Positions 19,238-28,592 of a stretch of DNA of 52,593 nucleotides are shown piece by piece. Origin of the DNA: JBFWYO01 sp050186335 (lineage in GTDB: Bacteria; Pseudomonadota; Alphaproteobacteria; Bin65). The notes beneath the pieces were generated by a model. The model was not told where the DNA came from, did no database searches, and saw nothing but the letters and a program-made list of their open reading frames with translations. The position numbers and the translations under genes were made by a program. Where the stretch lies: contig JBFWYO010000022.1 of the NCBI GenBank assembly GCA_050186335.1, positions 1-52,593 of the forward strand. The letters are read 5' to 3'. The first letter of the stretch is position 1, and the number at the start of each line of letters is the position of its first letter.

Positions 19238-19435
19238 CCGGCCACGCTTCAGAGATACAAGCGGCAGAAATACAGGCGCTCGAAGAAATAAGGCTGTCGG
19301 GACAAATAACCCTCGTGACCGGGGGACGTCCACGGTAGCGCGCCGACGCGACTGCTAAAGCAACGCGATGTTGAATTGGGGGCGATATCCGGAATCGCGC
19401 GCGATTCGACCTATGCCCTCAATTGGATTTAGTAC

Positions 19436-19451
19436 GTATACAAAATAAAAT
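19436..19451 (+). promoter_or_regulatory. Copy B of the shared AT-rich motif
   Basis: GTATACAAAATAAAAT differs from copy A at one of 16 positions. It is 194 bases upstream of the CoA ligase start. The rest of the 408-base gap 19238-19645 contains no gene. Confidence 0.6.
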
Positions 19452-19645
19452 GGAAATACATTAGGTTTAGTATATCGAACGCGCGCAGCCACAAGCCCGA
19501 ATAAATGGCGTTACATGGCTCATTTCTGCGGTCGCGGTGCAATCGATACAAGCCGCCTCGACTTTGCTGAAGCAATGTAGGCATAATACTGTCAGTGGGA
19601 GTGCCGAGGTGACGAGAACGCTTCGTGCTGGAGGGTGAGGGACCG

Positions 19646-21553
19646 ATGCTAGGGTCAAGTGCTCATGGCACTTCCTTGCGGCTCGCGGCGCCGGCTGTGC
19701 AATGTACTCGGCGGGAGGATGGCGTCATTCTCCTCCGATCCCCCGTCCCATTGGGCAAATTCCCGCGTCAGTTTGGCGAGCACCTACATCGCTGGGCTGA
19801 AAAGACACCGGACCGCGTACTGTTCGCCGAGCGGGGGCCAAACGGCGAGTGGATCAATCTGACCTACGGCGACGCGCTGCAACGTGCCAATCGAGTCTCG
19901 CAGGCGCTGCTCGACCGCGGACACGACCAGAGCCGGCCGGTTGCGTGCTTGTCCGATAAATCGCTCGATATGGCCGTGCTGAAGCTGGCCGCGATGCAAA
20001 TCGGAATTCCGTTTTTGCCGATCTCTTCGTCTTATTCTCTGGCGTCGAGCGATTTCGCCCGGCTGAAGTATGTAATGGCGGAGCTTCGGCCCAGCCTAAT
20101 TTATGTCTCAAACGTGAGGCAATTCGCGCCGGCGCTCAAGGCGCTGCCGTCGCTGGAGGGCGTCGATCTGATCGCGAGCGAGCCCGGAGACGAATTTCCA
20201 GATGCGACGTCGTTTCAGAGATTGTTGAGCGTCGCGGTCACGCCGCAAGTCCGGCATCATTTCGAAAAGGTCGGGCCGGACTCAATCGCCAAGCTGCTGC
20301 TGACATCCGGCTCGACCGGGATGCCGAAGGCCGTAATCAATACGCACGGCACGATTTGCGCCAACGGTATGGCCGTCGATACTTTATGGCCTTTCCTGGC
20401 AGATCAGCCGCATGTTGTTCTGGACTGGCTTCCCTGGAACCACACATTCGGCAGCAACACGACATTCAACCAGACGCTGCGCCATGGCGGCACGCTCTAC
20501 ATGGACGAGGGAAAGCCGGTTCCCGGAAAATTCGAGACCACTGTTCGCAATATGCGCGATGTGCGGCCGACGATCATCTACAACGTGCCGCGCGGCCTCG
20601 ACATGCTCGTGCCAATCCTAGAGAGCGACAGCGAGTTCGGGCGCGCGATCTTCGATCGGCTGAAGATGATCTTCTACTCGGGGGCTGCTTTGCCTTCGCA
20701 TCTCTGGCACCGGATCGACGCGATCTCAATCAAGTACCGCGGCATGCCGATGCCGATCTTTTCCTCTCTTGGTTCGACCGAAACCGGACCTGTTGCAACG
20801 CTCGTACACTGGGCATCGCGCGAACCCGCCGGCGTCGGCCTCCCGATCCCGGGCACAACCCTCAAGCTCGTACCTGTCGGTGGCAAGCTTGAAATGCGGG
20901 TGAAAGGCGTAAGCATCTCGCCGGGGTATTTCCGGCGCCCCGATCTCACCGAGCTGGCCTTCGATGTAGAGGGCTATTTCAAACTCGGCGACGCCGTTCG
21001 GTTTGTCGATCCGGAAAGGCCGGAAGCGGGATTGGCGTTCGACGGCCGTATCTCCGAGAATTTCAAGCTGACGAGCGGTGTTTGGGTTCAAGCGGGAGAA
21101 ATTCGCGTCGAAGCCATCAACAGCGGCGTTCCCTTCATTCAGGACGTCGTCGTCGCCGGGCACGATCGGGACGAAATCGGCGTTCTAGTGTTTCTCAATC
21201 TGGACGGTTGCCGGCAGGCTTGCGGCAATCCGTCGGCTTCTTTGGCCGATCTGGCCGAGATGCCAATCATTCGGAACGGCATTCGGCAGGCATTGCAAAA
21301 ATACAATCAGAATACATCGGGCAGCAGCCGGCACATCGCGCGCGCAATTCTGCTGGGCGACGCGCCGTCAATCGACGCGAATGAGATTACCGATAAGGGC
21401 TATCTCAACCAACGAATCGTCTTGGAGCGGCGGGCCGATGAAGTGCGGCGGCTATTCGATGCCAACGCCCCCGATACGATCGTAATTGATGACCAACTAC
21501 GTCCGGCTCCCGCAAGAGCGGAAAGTCGGACGCACATATCGGCGACTGATTGA
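19646..21553 (+). CDS. Acyl/aryl-CoA ligase (feruloyl-CoA synthase-like, AMP-forming)
   Basis: A 635-residue member of the adenylate-forming family that activates a carboxylic acid as acyl-AMP and then CoA thioester. The P-loop is LLLTSGSTGMPKAV, the A5 motif SSLGSTETGP, the A7 motif YFKLGDAVRF and the hinge region FDGRISENFKLTSGVW. The C-terminal segment EITDKGYLNQRIVLERRAD carries the probable catalytic Lys. The FKLTSGVWV hinge and EITDKGY tail are shared with feruloyl-CoA synthases rather than benzoate or fatty acid ligases. ATG 19646 follows GAGGGTGAGG. It starts a run of ligase, binding protein, permeases and ATPases. The substrate is likely an aromatic or heteroaromatic acid. Confidence 0.9.
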   Translation: MLGSSAHGTSLRLAAPAVQCTRREDGVILLRSPVPLGKFPRQFGEHLHRWAEKTPDRVLFAERGPNGEWINLTYGDALQRANRVSQALLDRGHDQSRPVACLSDKSLDMAVLKLAAMQIGIPFLPISSSYSLASSDFARLKYVMAELRPSLIYVSNVRQFAPALKALPSLEGVDLIASEPGDEFPDATSFQRLLSVAVTPQVRHHFEKVGPDSIAKLLLTSGSTGMPKAVINTHGTICANGMAVDTLWPFLADQPHVVLDWLPWNHTFGSNTTFNQTLRHGGTLYMDEGKPVPGKFETTVRNMRDVRPTIIYNVPRGLDMLVPILESDSEFGRAIFDRLKMIFYSGAALPSHLWHRIDAISIKYRGMPMPIFSSLGSTETGPVATLVHWASREPAGVGLPIPGTTLKLVPVGGKLEMRVKGVSISPGYFRRPDLTELAFDVEGYFKLGDAVRFVDPERPEAGLAFDGRISENFKLTSGVWVQAGEIRVEAINSGVPFIQDVVVAGHDRDEIGVLVFLNLDGCRQACGNPSASLADLAEMPIIRNGIRQALQKYNQNTSGSSRHIARAILLGDAPSIDANEITDKGYLNQRIVLERRADEVRRLFDANAPDTIVIDDQLRPAPARAESRTHISATD

Positions 21554-21574
21554 CCAAACACAAGGGAGGGAGAG

Positions 21575-22708
21575 ATGCGTAAAATTGCGATCGCTACGTT
21601 ATCCACGTTGCTTCTGGCATTCGGCCCTGCATATGCGGACATAAAAGTTGGTGTGATCGTCGGCTCAACCGGGCCCGGCGCATCGCTGGGAATTCCTTAC
21701 AAGAACACCGTCGCCATCATGCCGGACAAGATCAATGGCGAAAAAGTCGATTACATTGTGCTCGACGATGCGACCGACGCGTCGAATGCGACGAAGCATG
21801 CGCGCAAATTGATCAACGATGACAAGGTCGACCTCATTATGGGGTCGACCAGCGTGCCGGCGGCTTTGGCGATCGCGGAGGTCGCGAATGAGGCAAACGT
21901 GCCGCACCTATCGTTTTCGCCGCTTCCTCCTACGGCGCTCAAAAGCCCGTGGGTATATGCGATCCCGCAGCCGGCGACGATCGTGATGGGCGCCGTGCTG
22001 GATCATATTAAGGCCAGGGGCGCGAAGTCGATCGGCTATATCGGGTTCAACGATTCTTGGGGCGACCTCGTCTTGGCGGGGTTCTCGTCGGCCGCGCAAG
22101 CCTCGGGCATCAAGCTCGTGTCCAACGAACGCTACGCACGCGCCGATACCAGCGTTGTCGGCCAAGTGCTCAAGACCATGGCGGCCAATCCGGATGCGGT
22201 CGTCGTCGGCGGTTCGGGCACGCCCGGCGCCTTGCCGCACATTACCTTGGTGGAGCGGGGCTACAAGGGCCCAATCTATCACAACACCGGCGTGATCAAT
22301 CGCGACTTCGTGCGCGTCGGCGGCAAGAATGTCGAGGGCGCGATCGCGCCGACCGGCCCGGTAATGGTTGCCGAACAACTTCCGGATTCCAATCCGATCA
22401 AGAAGGTGGCGCTCGAGTTCACGCAGAAATACGAGGCAAAATACGGCGTCGGCAGCCGGAATGCCTTTGCCGCTTATGGGTACGATGCGGCGCTGATATT
22501 CGCAAACGCCGCACCGACGGCGCTCAAGTCGGCAAAACCTGGCACAAAGGAGTTCCGCAAGGCGTTACGCGACGCGATCGAGCAATCGAAAGACGTCGTT
22601 GGTACGCACGCCGTCTATTCGATGTCGCCGACGAACCACAACGGCGTCGACAAGCGCGGCGTCGTTCTCGTGCGCGTTCAGAATGGCGAGTGGAAGATTG
22701 TCGATTAG
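21575..22708 (+). CDS. ABC transporter substrate-binding protein (branched-chain/aromatic acid type)
   Basis: A 377-residue periplasmic receptor of the LivJ/Peripla_BP_6 class. It has a signal peptide (KIAIATLSTLLLAFGPAYA) and a mature domain beginning DIKVGVIVGSTGPGASLG. In proteobacterial catabolic islands these receptors often bind aromatic acids rather than leucine. The gene starts 21 bases after the ligase with a GGGAGGGAGAG site, so ligase and receptor are co-transcribed. A stem-loop follows it before the permease gene. Confidence 0.93.
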   Translation: MRKIAIATLSTLLLAFGPAYADIKVGVIVGSTGPGASLGIPYKNTVAIMPDKINGEKVDYIVLDDATDASNATKHARKLINDDKVDLIMGSTSVPAALAIAEVANEANVPHLSFSPLPPTALKSPWVYAIPQPATIVMGAVLDHIKARGAKSIGYIGFNDSWGDLVLAGFSSAAQASGIKLVSNERYARADTSVVGQVLKTMAANPDAVVVGGSGTPGALPHITLVERGYKGPIYHNTGVINRDFVRVGGKNVEGAIAPTGPVMVAEQLPDSNPIKKVALEFTQKYEAKYGVGSRNAFAAYGYDAALIFANAAPTALKSAKPGTKEFRKALRDAIEQSKDVVGTHAVYSMSPTNHNGVDKRGVVLVRVQNGEWKIVD

Positions 22709-22717
22709 GTAGAAATC

Positions 22718-22756
22718 GGACCCGCATGCCACTCAATATAATCGGCATGCGGGTTC
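22718..22756 (+). other. Intercistronic stem-loop between receptor and permease genes
   Basis: ACCCGCATGCC (22720-22730) pairs perfectly with GGCATGCGGGT (22744-22754) across a 13-base loop, and the stem can extend by two more pairs. No T-run follows. It probably protects the upstream mRNA end or lowers read-through, giving more receptor than permease. Confidence 0.6.
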
Positions 22757-22781
22757 CCTTTCCAGAACGCATCGGTCGCCA

Positions 22782-23822
22782 GTGAACTTCGATATTGCGA
22801 TTCTGCTTACGCAAGACGGTCTGATTAATGGTGCGGTGTACGCGCTCTTGGCGATAGGCTTGGTGCTGATCTTCACAGTGACCCGGATCATCTTCGTCCC
22901 GCAAGGCGACTTCATTGCATTCGGGACGCTGACGCTTGCAACATTGCAGGCGGGAACGCCGCCGCTCACCATCTGGCTCCTGATCGCTCTCGGCGTAATA
23001 GCTTTCTGTCTCGAGGCTAACCGCGTCATGCGAGACGGCGAGCCGAGACGCATTTTTCGCGCTGCCATTGCGTATCTTGTGTTGCCGGGCATGATCGCCG
23101 GCGCAACTTTGTTCCTGGCGCCGAGGCAATACGGCATGTGGGTTCAGATTGTTCTGACGCTGGCAATCGTTACGCCGCTCGGGCCAATTCTGTATCGCAT
23201 CGTGTATCAACCGATCGCGCAAGCCAGCGTGCTGATCCTGCTCATCGTATCGGTTGCAATTCATTTCGTACTTTCCGGCCTCGCTCTTGTGTTTTTCGGT
23301 GCTGAAGGATCGCGCACGTCGCCATTGACGGAAGCGCGGTTCAGCGTCGGCCAGATCACGTTGTCCGGTCAGCAGGTGTGGGTTTTCGCTCTAAGCGCGC
23401 TGCTGATCTCCACGCTCTATTTTTTCTTTCGTTACACATTTCACGGCAAAACCCTGATGGCGACCGCGGTCAACCGGCTGGGCGCGCGTTTGATGGGAAT
23501 TAGCCCGGCCAGTACGGGCATTCTGGTATTTACGCTGGCTGCGGTGATCGGCTGCATTTCAGGCATCCTTATCGGCCCGTTCACAACGATTTTCTACGAC
23601 ACGGGCTTTTTGATTGGGCTGAAGGGTTTTGTGGCCGCCATTGTCGGCGCGCTCGTAAGCTATCCGATTGCGGCGCTTGCGGCACTGATGGTCGGTATAT
23701 TGGAATCGTTCTCCGCCTTCTATGCGAGTGCATACAAGGAAGTGATCGTTTTCAGCCTCATCATTCCAATTCTGATGCTCCGCTCGATGACGGCAACGCA
23801 CATCGAGGAGGACAAGGAGTGA
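22782..23822 (+). CDS. livH: ABC transporter permease (LivH type)
   Basis: A 346-residue inner-membrane permease of the branched-chain amino acid/aromatic acid class. It begins with the typical LLTQDGLINGAVYALLAIGLVLIF and carries RLGARLMGISPASTGILVF, the family's cytoplasmic coupling region. About residues 60-125 include an extra basic stretch (EANRVMRDGEPRRIFRAA) between helices that is longer than in most LivH proteins. The start is GTG 22782. Its stop overlaps the fused LivM-LivG gene by 4 bases (GTGA), so they are translationally coupled. Confidence 0.92.
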   Translation: MNFDIAILLTQDGLINGAVYALLAIGLVLIFTVTRIIFVPQGDFIAFGTLTLATLQAGTPPLTIWLLIALGVIAFCLEANRVMRDGEPRRIFRAAIAYLVLPGMIAGATLFLAPRQYGMWVQIVLTLAIVTPLGPILYRIVYQPIAQASVLILLIVSVAIHFVLSGLALVFFGAEGSRTSPLTEARFSVGQITLSGQQVWVFALSALLISTLYFFFRYTFHGKTLMATAVNRLGARLMGISPASTGILVFTLAAVIGCISGILIGPFTTIFYDTGFLIGLKGFVAAIVGALVSYPIAALAALMVGILESFSAFYASAYKEVIVFSLIIPILMLRSMTATHIEEDKE

Positions 23823-25582
23823 CGCCCCGCGTGATCTTGCTCATTGGGGCAGCCGTCCTCCTCTTTGTTTGCCCGATTGTCTTATCGTCATCGGTGGTGA
23901 CGACATTCAATTACATCGGCTTGTCGGGCATCGTTGCGCTTGGCCTCGTCATCCTCACGGGTGTGGGCGGTTTGACCTCGTTCGGTCAGGCGGCCTTCGT
24001 CGGGCTTGGTGCGTATGCGACGGCCTATCTGACGACAAACTACGGGATTTCGCCGTGGCTAGCGCTCTTTGCGTCGCTCGCGGTCGCCGGAGTCGTGGCA
24101 ATGATTCTCGGCTTTCTCACGTTGCGCCTTGCCGGGCATTTTCTTCCTCTTGGAACGCTCGCCTGGGCGATCGGCCTGTATTTCCTGTTCGGAAATCTGG
24201 AGATGCTTGGCGGTCATACCGGCATCGCCAAGATCCCGCCGGTCAGACTCTTCGACATCGCGCTCGATACCGGCGTGAAGTTCTTCTACCTCAATTGGAC
24301 GATCGTCATTGTAGCGCTGATCATGGTCAGCAATCTTCTCAACTCGCGGGAAGGACGAGCCATTTATGCGCTGAAGCAGGGCAACGTCATGGTCGAGTCG
24401 ATGGGCGTGAGCAGCTTTCGCAGCAAGATGATTGCATTTCTTGTTGCGGCGCTGTTGGCATCGATATCGGGCTGGCTGTATGCGCATATGCAACGGTTTG
24501 TAAATCCGACGCCGTTCAGCTTGAACTACGGAATTGAGTATCTTTTCATGGCGGTTCTCGGCGGTGCGGGCAATGTCGCTGGCGCATTTGTCGGCTCCAC
24601 ACTCGTTACCGTGTTGCGAGAGTCATTGGAGGACACGCTTCCGAGCCTGATCGGCCATAGTGGCAATTTCGAAATCATCGTCTACGGGATTGTCATCGTC
24701 GTACTACTTCAGTTCGCGCCGCAGGGGCTATGGCCTTATTTTCAGAAGCTTTTGCCCACGCGAAAGCTGGCCGCGCCGCAGGGTTCCGCGTCGGCCTTTC
24801 CGGTTCGCGTCAAGCCGCAGCGCGGCAGCCTAATCGCGCGCATATCCGAAGCAACCAAGCGCTTCGGCGGGTTAGTTGCCGTCGACAAGGCGAGTTTCGA
24901 TCTGCACGCCGGCGAAATTGTAGCTTTGATCGGACCGAACGGTGCAGGCAAGACGACCTTGTTCAGTCTGATCTCGGGTGCGGCCAGATTGTCCGGCGGG
25001 CGGGTCGAGATACTTGGCCGCAGCGTTCAAGGCATGCTCCCACATGATATCGCGAAGCTCGGCATATCGCGCACGTTCCAGCATGTTCAATTGCTGCCGC
25101 ACATGAGCGTCCTCGATAATGTAGCTATCGGCGCGCATATGCGCGGCAAAAGTGGCGTCGCTGCGTCGGCGCTTCGCCTGAACACGGGCGAAGAGGGTCG
25201 GATATTCTCGACTGCAGTCCATCAATTGGAAAAGCTTGGCCTGGGGGATCGCTGGCACATTGCGGCCGGCGCGTTGCCGCTCGGCGAACAGCGTCTGCTC
25301 GAAATAGCGAGAGCACTCGCCGCCGATCCCTGTCTGCTGCTGCTGGATGAACCCGCTGCCGGTCTGCGTCATTTCGAAAAGCAAAAACTGAAAGACGTGC
25401 TTGCCGGTTTGCGGACCGAAGGTATCGGCATCCTGCTCGTCGAGCACGACATGGATTTCGTAATGGGAATCGCCGACCGTATCGTCGTTCTGGACTTCGG
25501 AGTTAAAATTGCGGAGGGCCAGCCAGCGGATATTCAGCGAAATGCGGCGGTACGGGAAGCGTATCTTGGCGGTGTCACATGA
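23819..25582 (+). CDS. Fused ABC permease-ATPase (LivM-LivG)
   Basis: A 587-residue protein. Residues 1 to about 320 form a LivM permease (GGLTSFGQAAFVGLGAYAT; GGAGNVAGAFVGS). Residues about 335-587 form a LivG ATPase, with Walker A GPNGAGKTT, Walker B LLLLDEPAAGL and H-loop LVEHDMDF. The ABC signature is weak (LPLGEQRLLEIARAL instead of LSGGQ), as is common in LivG proteins. Such MG fusions occur in alphaproteobacteria. The next gene, LivF, overlaps by 4 bases (ATGA). The protein forms half of the transporter core with LivH and LivF. Confidence 0.93.
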   Translation: MTPRVILLIGAAVLLFVCPIVLSSSVVTTFNYIGLSGIVALGLVILTGVGGLTSFGQAAFVGLGAYATAYLTTNYGISPWLALFASLAVAGVVAMILGFLTLRLAGHFLPLGTLAWAIGLYFLFGNLEMLGGHTGIAKIPPVRLFDIALDTGVKFFYLNWTIVIVALIMVSNLLNSREGRAIYALKQGNVMVESMGVSSFRSKMIAFLVAALLASISGWLYAHMQRFVNPTPFSLNYGIEYLFMAVLGGAGNVAGAFVGSTLVTVLRESLEDTLPSLIGHSGNFEIIVYGIVIVVLLQFAPQGLWPYFQKLLPTRKLAAPQGSASAFPVRVKPQRGSLIARISEATKRFGGLVAVDKASFDLHAGEIVALIGPNGAGKTTLFSLISGAARLSGGRVEILGRSVQGMLPHDIAKLGISRTFQHVQLLPHMSVLDNVAIGAHMRGKSGVAASALRLNTGEEGRIFSTAVHQLEKLGLGDRWHIAAGALPLGEQRLLEIARALAADPCLLLLDEPAAGLRHFEKQKLKDVLAGLRTEGIGILLVEHDMDFVMGIADRIVVLDFGVKIAEGQPADIQRNAAVREAYLGGVT

Positions 25583-26349
25583 ACGCGCCGGACGCATCGA
25601 CGATTCTCGAAGTACGAAATCTATCGGTCTCCTATGGAAAAGTGCGGGCATTGAACGACGCAAACTTCATCGTCCGCAAGGGACAAATCATTACCGTCAT
25701 CGGCCCCAACGGGGCCGGAAAATCAACGGCGCTCGGTGCCCTGATGGGAATACTCGCGTCGACCGGCCGGATCCTTCTGCACGGCGAGGATCAGGGTAGG
25801 ACTTCGATCGAGGGCCGGGTCAGCCGCGGGCTCACACTTGTTCCGGAAAAGCGCGAATTGTTCGGCAGCATGAGCGTCGCGGATAATCTGCTCATGGGGG
25901 CCTACCGTTGCCACAAGGCCGGCGAGCGAGATCAGCGCGAGTCAATGGACCGAGTCTTCGAACGATTCCCGCGCCTGAGAGAGCGTCGTCGGCAGCTGGC
26001 CGGAACGCTGTCGGGCGGCGAGCGCGCGATGCTGGTACTCGGACGCGCGTTGATGTCGAAACCAAGGCTGTTGATGCTCGATGAGCCAAGTCTTGGTCTT
26101 GCTCCGAAGCTAGTCAAAACGATCTTCCAGATTATCTCGGAACTGCGCAAGACGGGGGTGTCAATTCTCATGGTCGAGCAGAATGCGCGCGCCGCGCTTG
26201 AGATCAGCGATTACGCTTACGTGCTTGAGAACGGGCGTATCGCGCTGGAAGGGCCAAGTCAGGCGCTGGCGAGCGAAGCGCGGATCGTCGCAAGCTATCT
26301 CGGCGGGAACGTAGGCGCCGCCGATCCGCGATCGAAAGATTCGGCTTAA
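25579..26349 (+). CDS. livF: ABC transporter ATPase (LivF)
   Basis: A 256-residue ATP-binding subunit: Walker A GPNGAGKST, signature LSGGERAMLVLGRAL, Walker B LLMLDEPSLGLAP, H-loop VEQNARAAL. It overlaps the LivM-LivG gene by 4 bases and is the last gene of the ligase-transporter operon. The MarR gene converges on it across 144 bases that contain only weak inverted repeats and no clear terminator. Confidence 0.94.
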   Translation: MNAPDASTILEVRNLSVSYGKVRALNDANFIVRKGQIITVIGPNGAGKSTALGALMGILASTGRILLHGEDQGRTSIEGRVSRGLTLVPEKRELFGSMSVADNLLMGAYRCHKAGERDQRESMDRVFERFPRLRERRRQLAGTLSGGERAMLVLGRALMSKPRLLMLDEPSLGLAPKLVKTIFQIISELRKTGVSILMVEQNARAALEISDYAYVLENGRIALEGPSQALASEARIVASYLGGNVGAADPRSKDSA

Positions 26350-26493
26350 CGATAACAGCGGATACGATCGAACGCGTCCGCTTGGGTCGGGAGAACAACG
26401 CGCCGGACTTCGATCTCGGGCGAGAAATAGGGGAGCTCTTATCCCTCGCGACCAAGCCGGGCCGACGATCGTATCGAAGCACAACGCGCGCCG

Positions 26494-27015
26494 CTAAGCT
26501 TCAGCGTCGAAATCCTCTTGCGTCATTTCGGAAAGCTTTTGGAGCAAATAGTTGAGAGCGACTTGTTCGGCCGGATTGAGCGAACGAACCGTCCGACGTG
26601 TAATTTCCTGCGCATGCGGCAGGATATCCTCGACGAGCTGCCGTCCTGAAGGTTCGAGAGCGACGATGACTTTTCTCTTGTCGTCCCGGTCGGAACTAAG
26701 CGCGATCAACTTACGCTCCTGCAGTCTTTCTACGATGCCACGCGTCGTCGCCGGATCGATAGCGGCGGCACGTCCGATTTCGGCTAATGAGCAAGCGCCT
26801 TGGTCGGCAACTGCGCAAAGCACGGCAAATTGCACCGAGGTCAGCTGAGCATCGGGACATAAACGCTGAAAAATCGCGGTGTGTCGCTGGTAGGCGCGTC
26901 TCAGCAGATGACCGACCTGCTGCGAGAATTGATACTCGATTCGGAGTGGTTCCGGCGCGGTCGACGAAGCAATCCGCATGTTGCGCGGCATATTTACAAC
27001 TCTTTCGCGACTCAT
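26494..27015 (-). CDS. MarR-family regulator (NicR-like)
   Basis: A 173-residue MarR protein. The dimer helices QFSQQVGHLLRRAYQRHTAIF are followed by the winged helix (SLAEIGRAAAIDPATTRGIVERLQERKLI, with wing RDDKRKVIVALEPSG). ATG 27015 follows GGAGA; the frame stays open to 27384 but the upstream part lacks MarR-like sequence. It is divergent from the NicC-like monooxygenase across 222 bases holding two copies of the AT-rich motif also found upstream of the thiolase and ligase, so it is the best candidate regulator for the whole block. It resembles the second MarR at 31.4 kb in the same motifs. Pseudomonas NicR is of the same family. Confidence 0.92.
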   Translation of the reverse strand: MSRERVVNMPRNMRIASSTAPEPLRIEYQFSQQVGHLLRRAYQRHTAIFQRLCPDAQLTSVQFAVLCAVADQGACSLAEIGRAAAIDPATTRGIVERLQERKLIALSSDRDDKRKVIVALEPSGRQLVEDILPHAQEITRRTVRSLNPAEQVALNYLLQKLSEMTQEDFDAEA

Positions 27016-27114
27016 GCAGGGTCTCCAGCTGGCCGAGAATTTGTGACAGGCGCGCAAGCAAACGATGGCCAGGACCGGGCTCGACAGTCTCGGACGTGGA
27101 CCGAGTAGAATATA

Positions 27115-27130
27115 GTATACATAATTAAAT
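27115..27130 (+). promoter_or_regulatory. Copy C of the shared AT-rich motif
   Basis: GTATACATAATTAAAT matches copy A at 14 of 16 positions. It lies 99 bases from the MarR start, so it is suited to autoregulation. Confidence 0.6.
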
Positions 27131-27179
27131 ACTGCAATAAATTGCCGGAAACGGCAGATGACAGGCGATAAAATCAAAT

Positions 27180-27195
27180 GTACACATAATAAAAT
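27180..27195 (+). promoter_or_regulatory. Copy D of the shared AT-rich motif
   Basis: GTACACATAATAAAAT matches copy A at 14 of 16 positions and is 42 bases upstream of the monooxygenase ATG, a promoter-overlapping distance. Confidence 0.6.
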
Positions 27196-27237
27196 CGAGC
27201 GATGCGCCCCTCGTCGATGCGTAAGAAGAGGTGACGA

Positions 27238-28398
27238 ATGAGCAAGCAAAAATCCATGCGGATAGCGGTTGTAGGTGCGGGCCTCGGCGGGCTGGCGGCG
27301 GCCGGTCTGCTGCAGCGCGCGGGCTTTGGTGTATCGGTCTACGAACAGGCGCCGGTGTTCAGCCGCCTGGGCGCCGGCATCCATCTCGGGCCGAATGTAA
27401 CACGGGTTTTACGCGCGCTCGGGTTGGAAAATCGACTGGTCGAGACCGGCATTCGCCCCGATGCATGGGTCAGCAGGGATTGGCAAAGCGGCGATGTCTC
27501 GTTCGTATGCCCCCTTCGTGATCGTTCCGAGCGGGAATATGGGGCGCCCTATCTGACCGTTCATCGCGGCGACTTTCACGCCGAACTGGTGAATGCCGTC
27601 GAGCCGAACACCGTTCAATTCGGCAAAAAACTTGTCAACTGCATCGAGCGCGACAACTCGGTCGACATTTTTTTCGAAGATGGATCGGAAGCCGAAGCGG
27701 ACTTGGTCATCGGTGCCGATGGCGTGAATTCCCGCATCCGTGATATTCTTCTTGGTCCCGAGGAGCCGATCTACACCGGCTACGTTGCGCATCGGTCGAT
27801 CTTCCCGGCCGCGCTGATGAAATCTTATTCGATTAACGATTGCACCAAATGGTGGTCGGACGACCGTCATATCGTCGTTTATTACATAACGCGGCCCCGC
27901 GATGAGATTTACTTCGTGACTGGCGTTCCGGAGGCGAACTGGAAGTCGGGCCAATCCTCCATCGAAACCGATCTGTCGAGCCTGCGTGCCGCTTTCGCCG
28001 GCTTTCACCCGGAAGTGCAGGAAATCCTGAACGTCTGCCCACAGGCCACGACGTGGCCGATCCTCGAGCGCAATCCGCTGGAGTTGTGGAGCCGCGGCCG
28101 CATCGTGATGTTGGGCGACGCGTGCCATCCGATGAAGCCGCACATGGGGCAAGGCGCGGGTATGGCGATTGAAGATGCCGCCATGCTGGTGCGCTGTCTC
28201 GAGAAGGTCGGCATGGAAGACTATAAGTTCGCCTTTCAGCTTTACGAGCTGAACCGCAAGGGCCGCACGGCCGACGTCCAGCGCGCCTCACATGAGAACA
28301 CCTGGCTGCGATATCCGATGAATCCGGACTGGGTTTTCGCTTACGACGCGTTCAAGGAACCGCTGAATTACCCGAAGCCGTCGGTAAAGCGAGCGTAA
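27238..28398 (+). CDS. FAD-dependent monooxygenase, NicC-like (6-hydroxynicotinate 3-monooxygenase paralogue)
   Basis: A 386-residue class A flavoprotein hydroxylase. FAD/NAD(P)H motifs are GAGLGGLAAAGLLQRAG, the DG motif GADGVNSRIR and GDACHPMKPHMGQGAGMA. It closely resembles NicC, which hydroxylates and decarboxylates 6-hydroxynicotinate to 2,5-dihydroxypyridine. Residues reported as catalytic in NicC are retained: His49 in LGAGIHLGPN, the Cys and His in DCTKWWSDDRH, the Tyr just after it, and the His of GDACHPM. It is a paralogue of the nicC at 41.8 kb. A MarR gene is divergent and two motif copies lie in the shared promoter. The location next to a CoA ligase-transporter operon suggests a different pyridine or phenol carboxylate as substrate. 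Confidence 0.88.
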   Translation: MSKQKSMRIAVVGAGLGGLAAAGLLQRAGFGVSVYEQAPVFSRLGAGIHLGPNVTRVLRALGLENRLVETGIRPDAWVSRDWQSGDVSFVCPLRDRSEREYGAPYLTVHRGDFHAELVNAVEPNTVQFGKKLVNCIERDNSVDIFFEDGSEAEADLVIGADGVNSRIRDILLGPEEPIYTGYVAHRSIFPAALMKSYSINDCTKWWSDDRHIVVYYITRPRDEIYFVTGVPEANWKSGQSSIETDLSSLRAAFAGFHPEVQEILNVCPQATTWPILERNPLELWSRGRIVMLGDACHPMKPHMGQGAGMAIEDAAMLVRCLEKVGMEDYKFAFQLYELNRKGRTADVQRASHENTWLRYPMNPDWVFAYDAFKEPLNYPKPSVKRA

Positions 28399-28592
28399 CC
28401 CGCGCGCGGCATCCACTGCGGCAAACCGCGGCGGCGATCTCCGGTCGGTCAACGCCGAAGAACGCTCGAGCAACGATGAAACATTATCGCAGCCGACCAA
28501 ATCCCGTCATTGTACTCCACCGGCTTGGCCGCAGATCGCTCAGTGGTGCGACCTGTTCGATGGAATCGCAGCACTCCTGATCGCTTCGCCAC

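Noticed and set aside
27016..27384. Long N-terminal extension of the first MarR
   Set aside because: It runs through the AT-rich divergent promoter and lacks MarR-like sequence; ATG 27015 has a good ribosome site.
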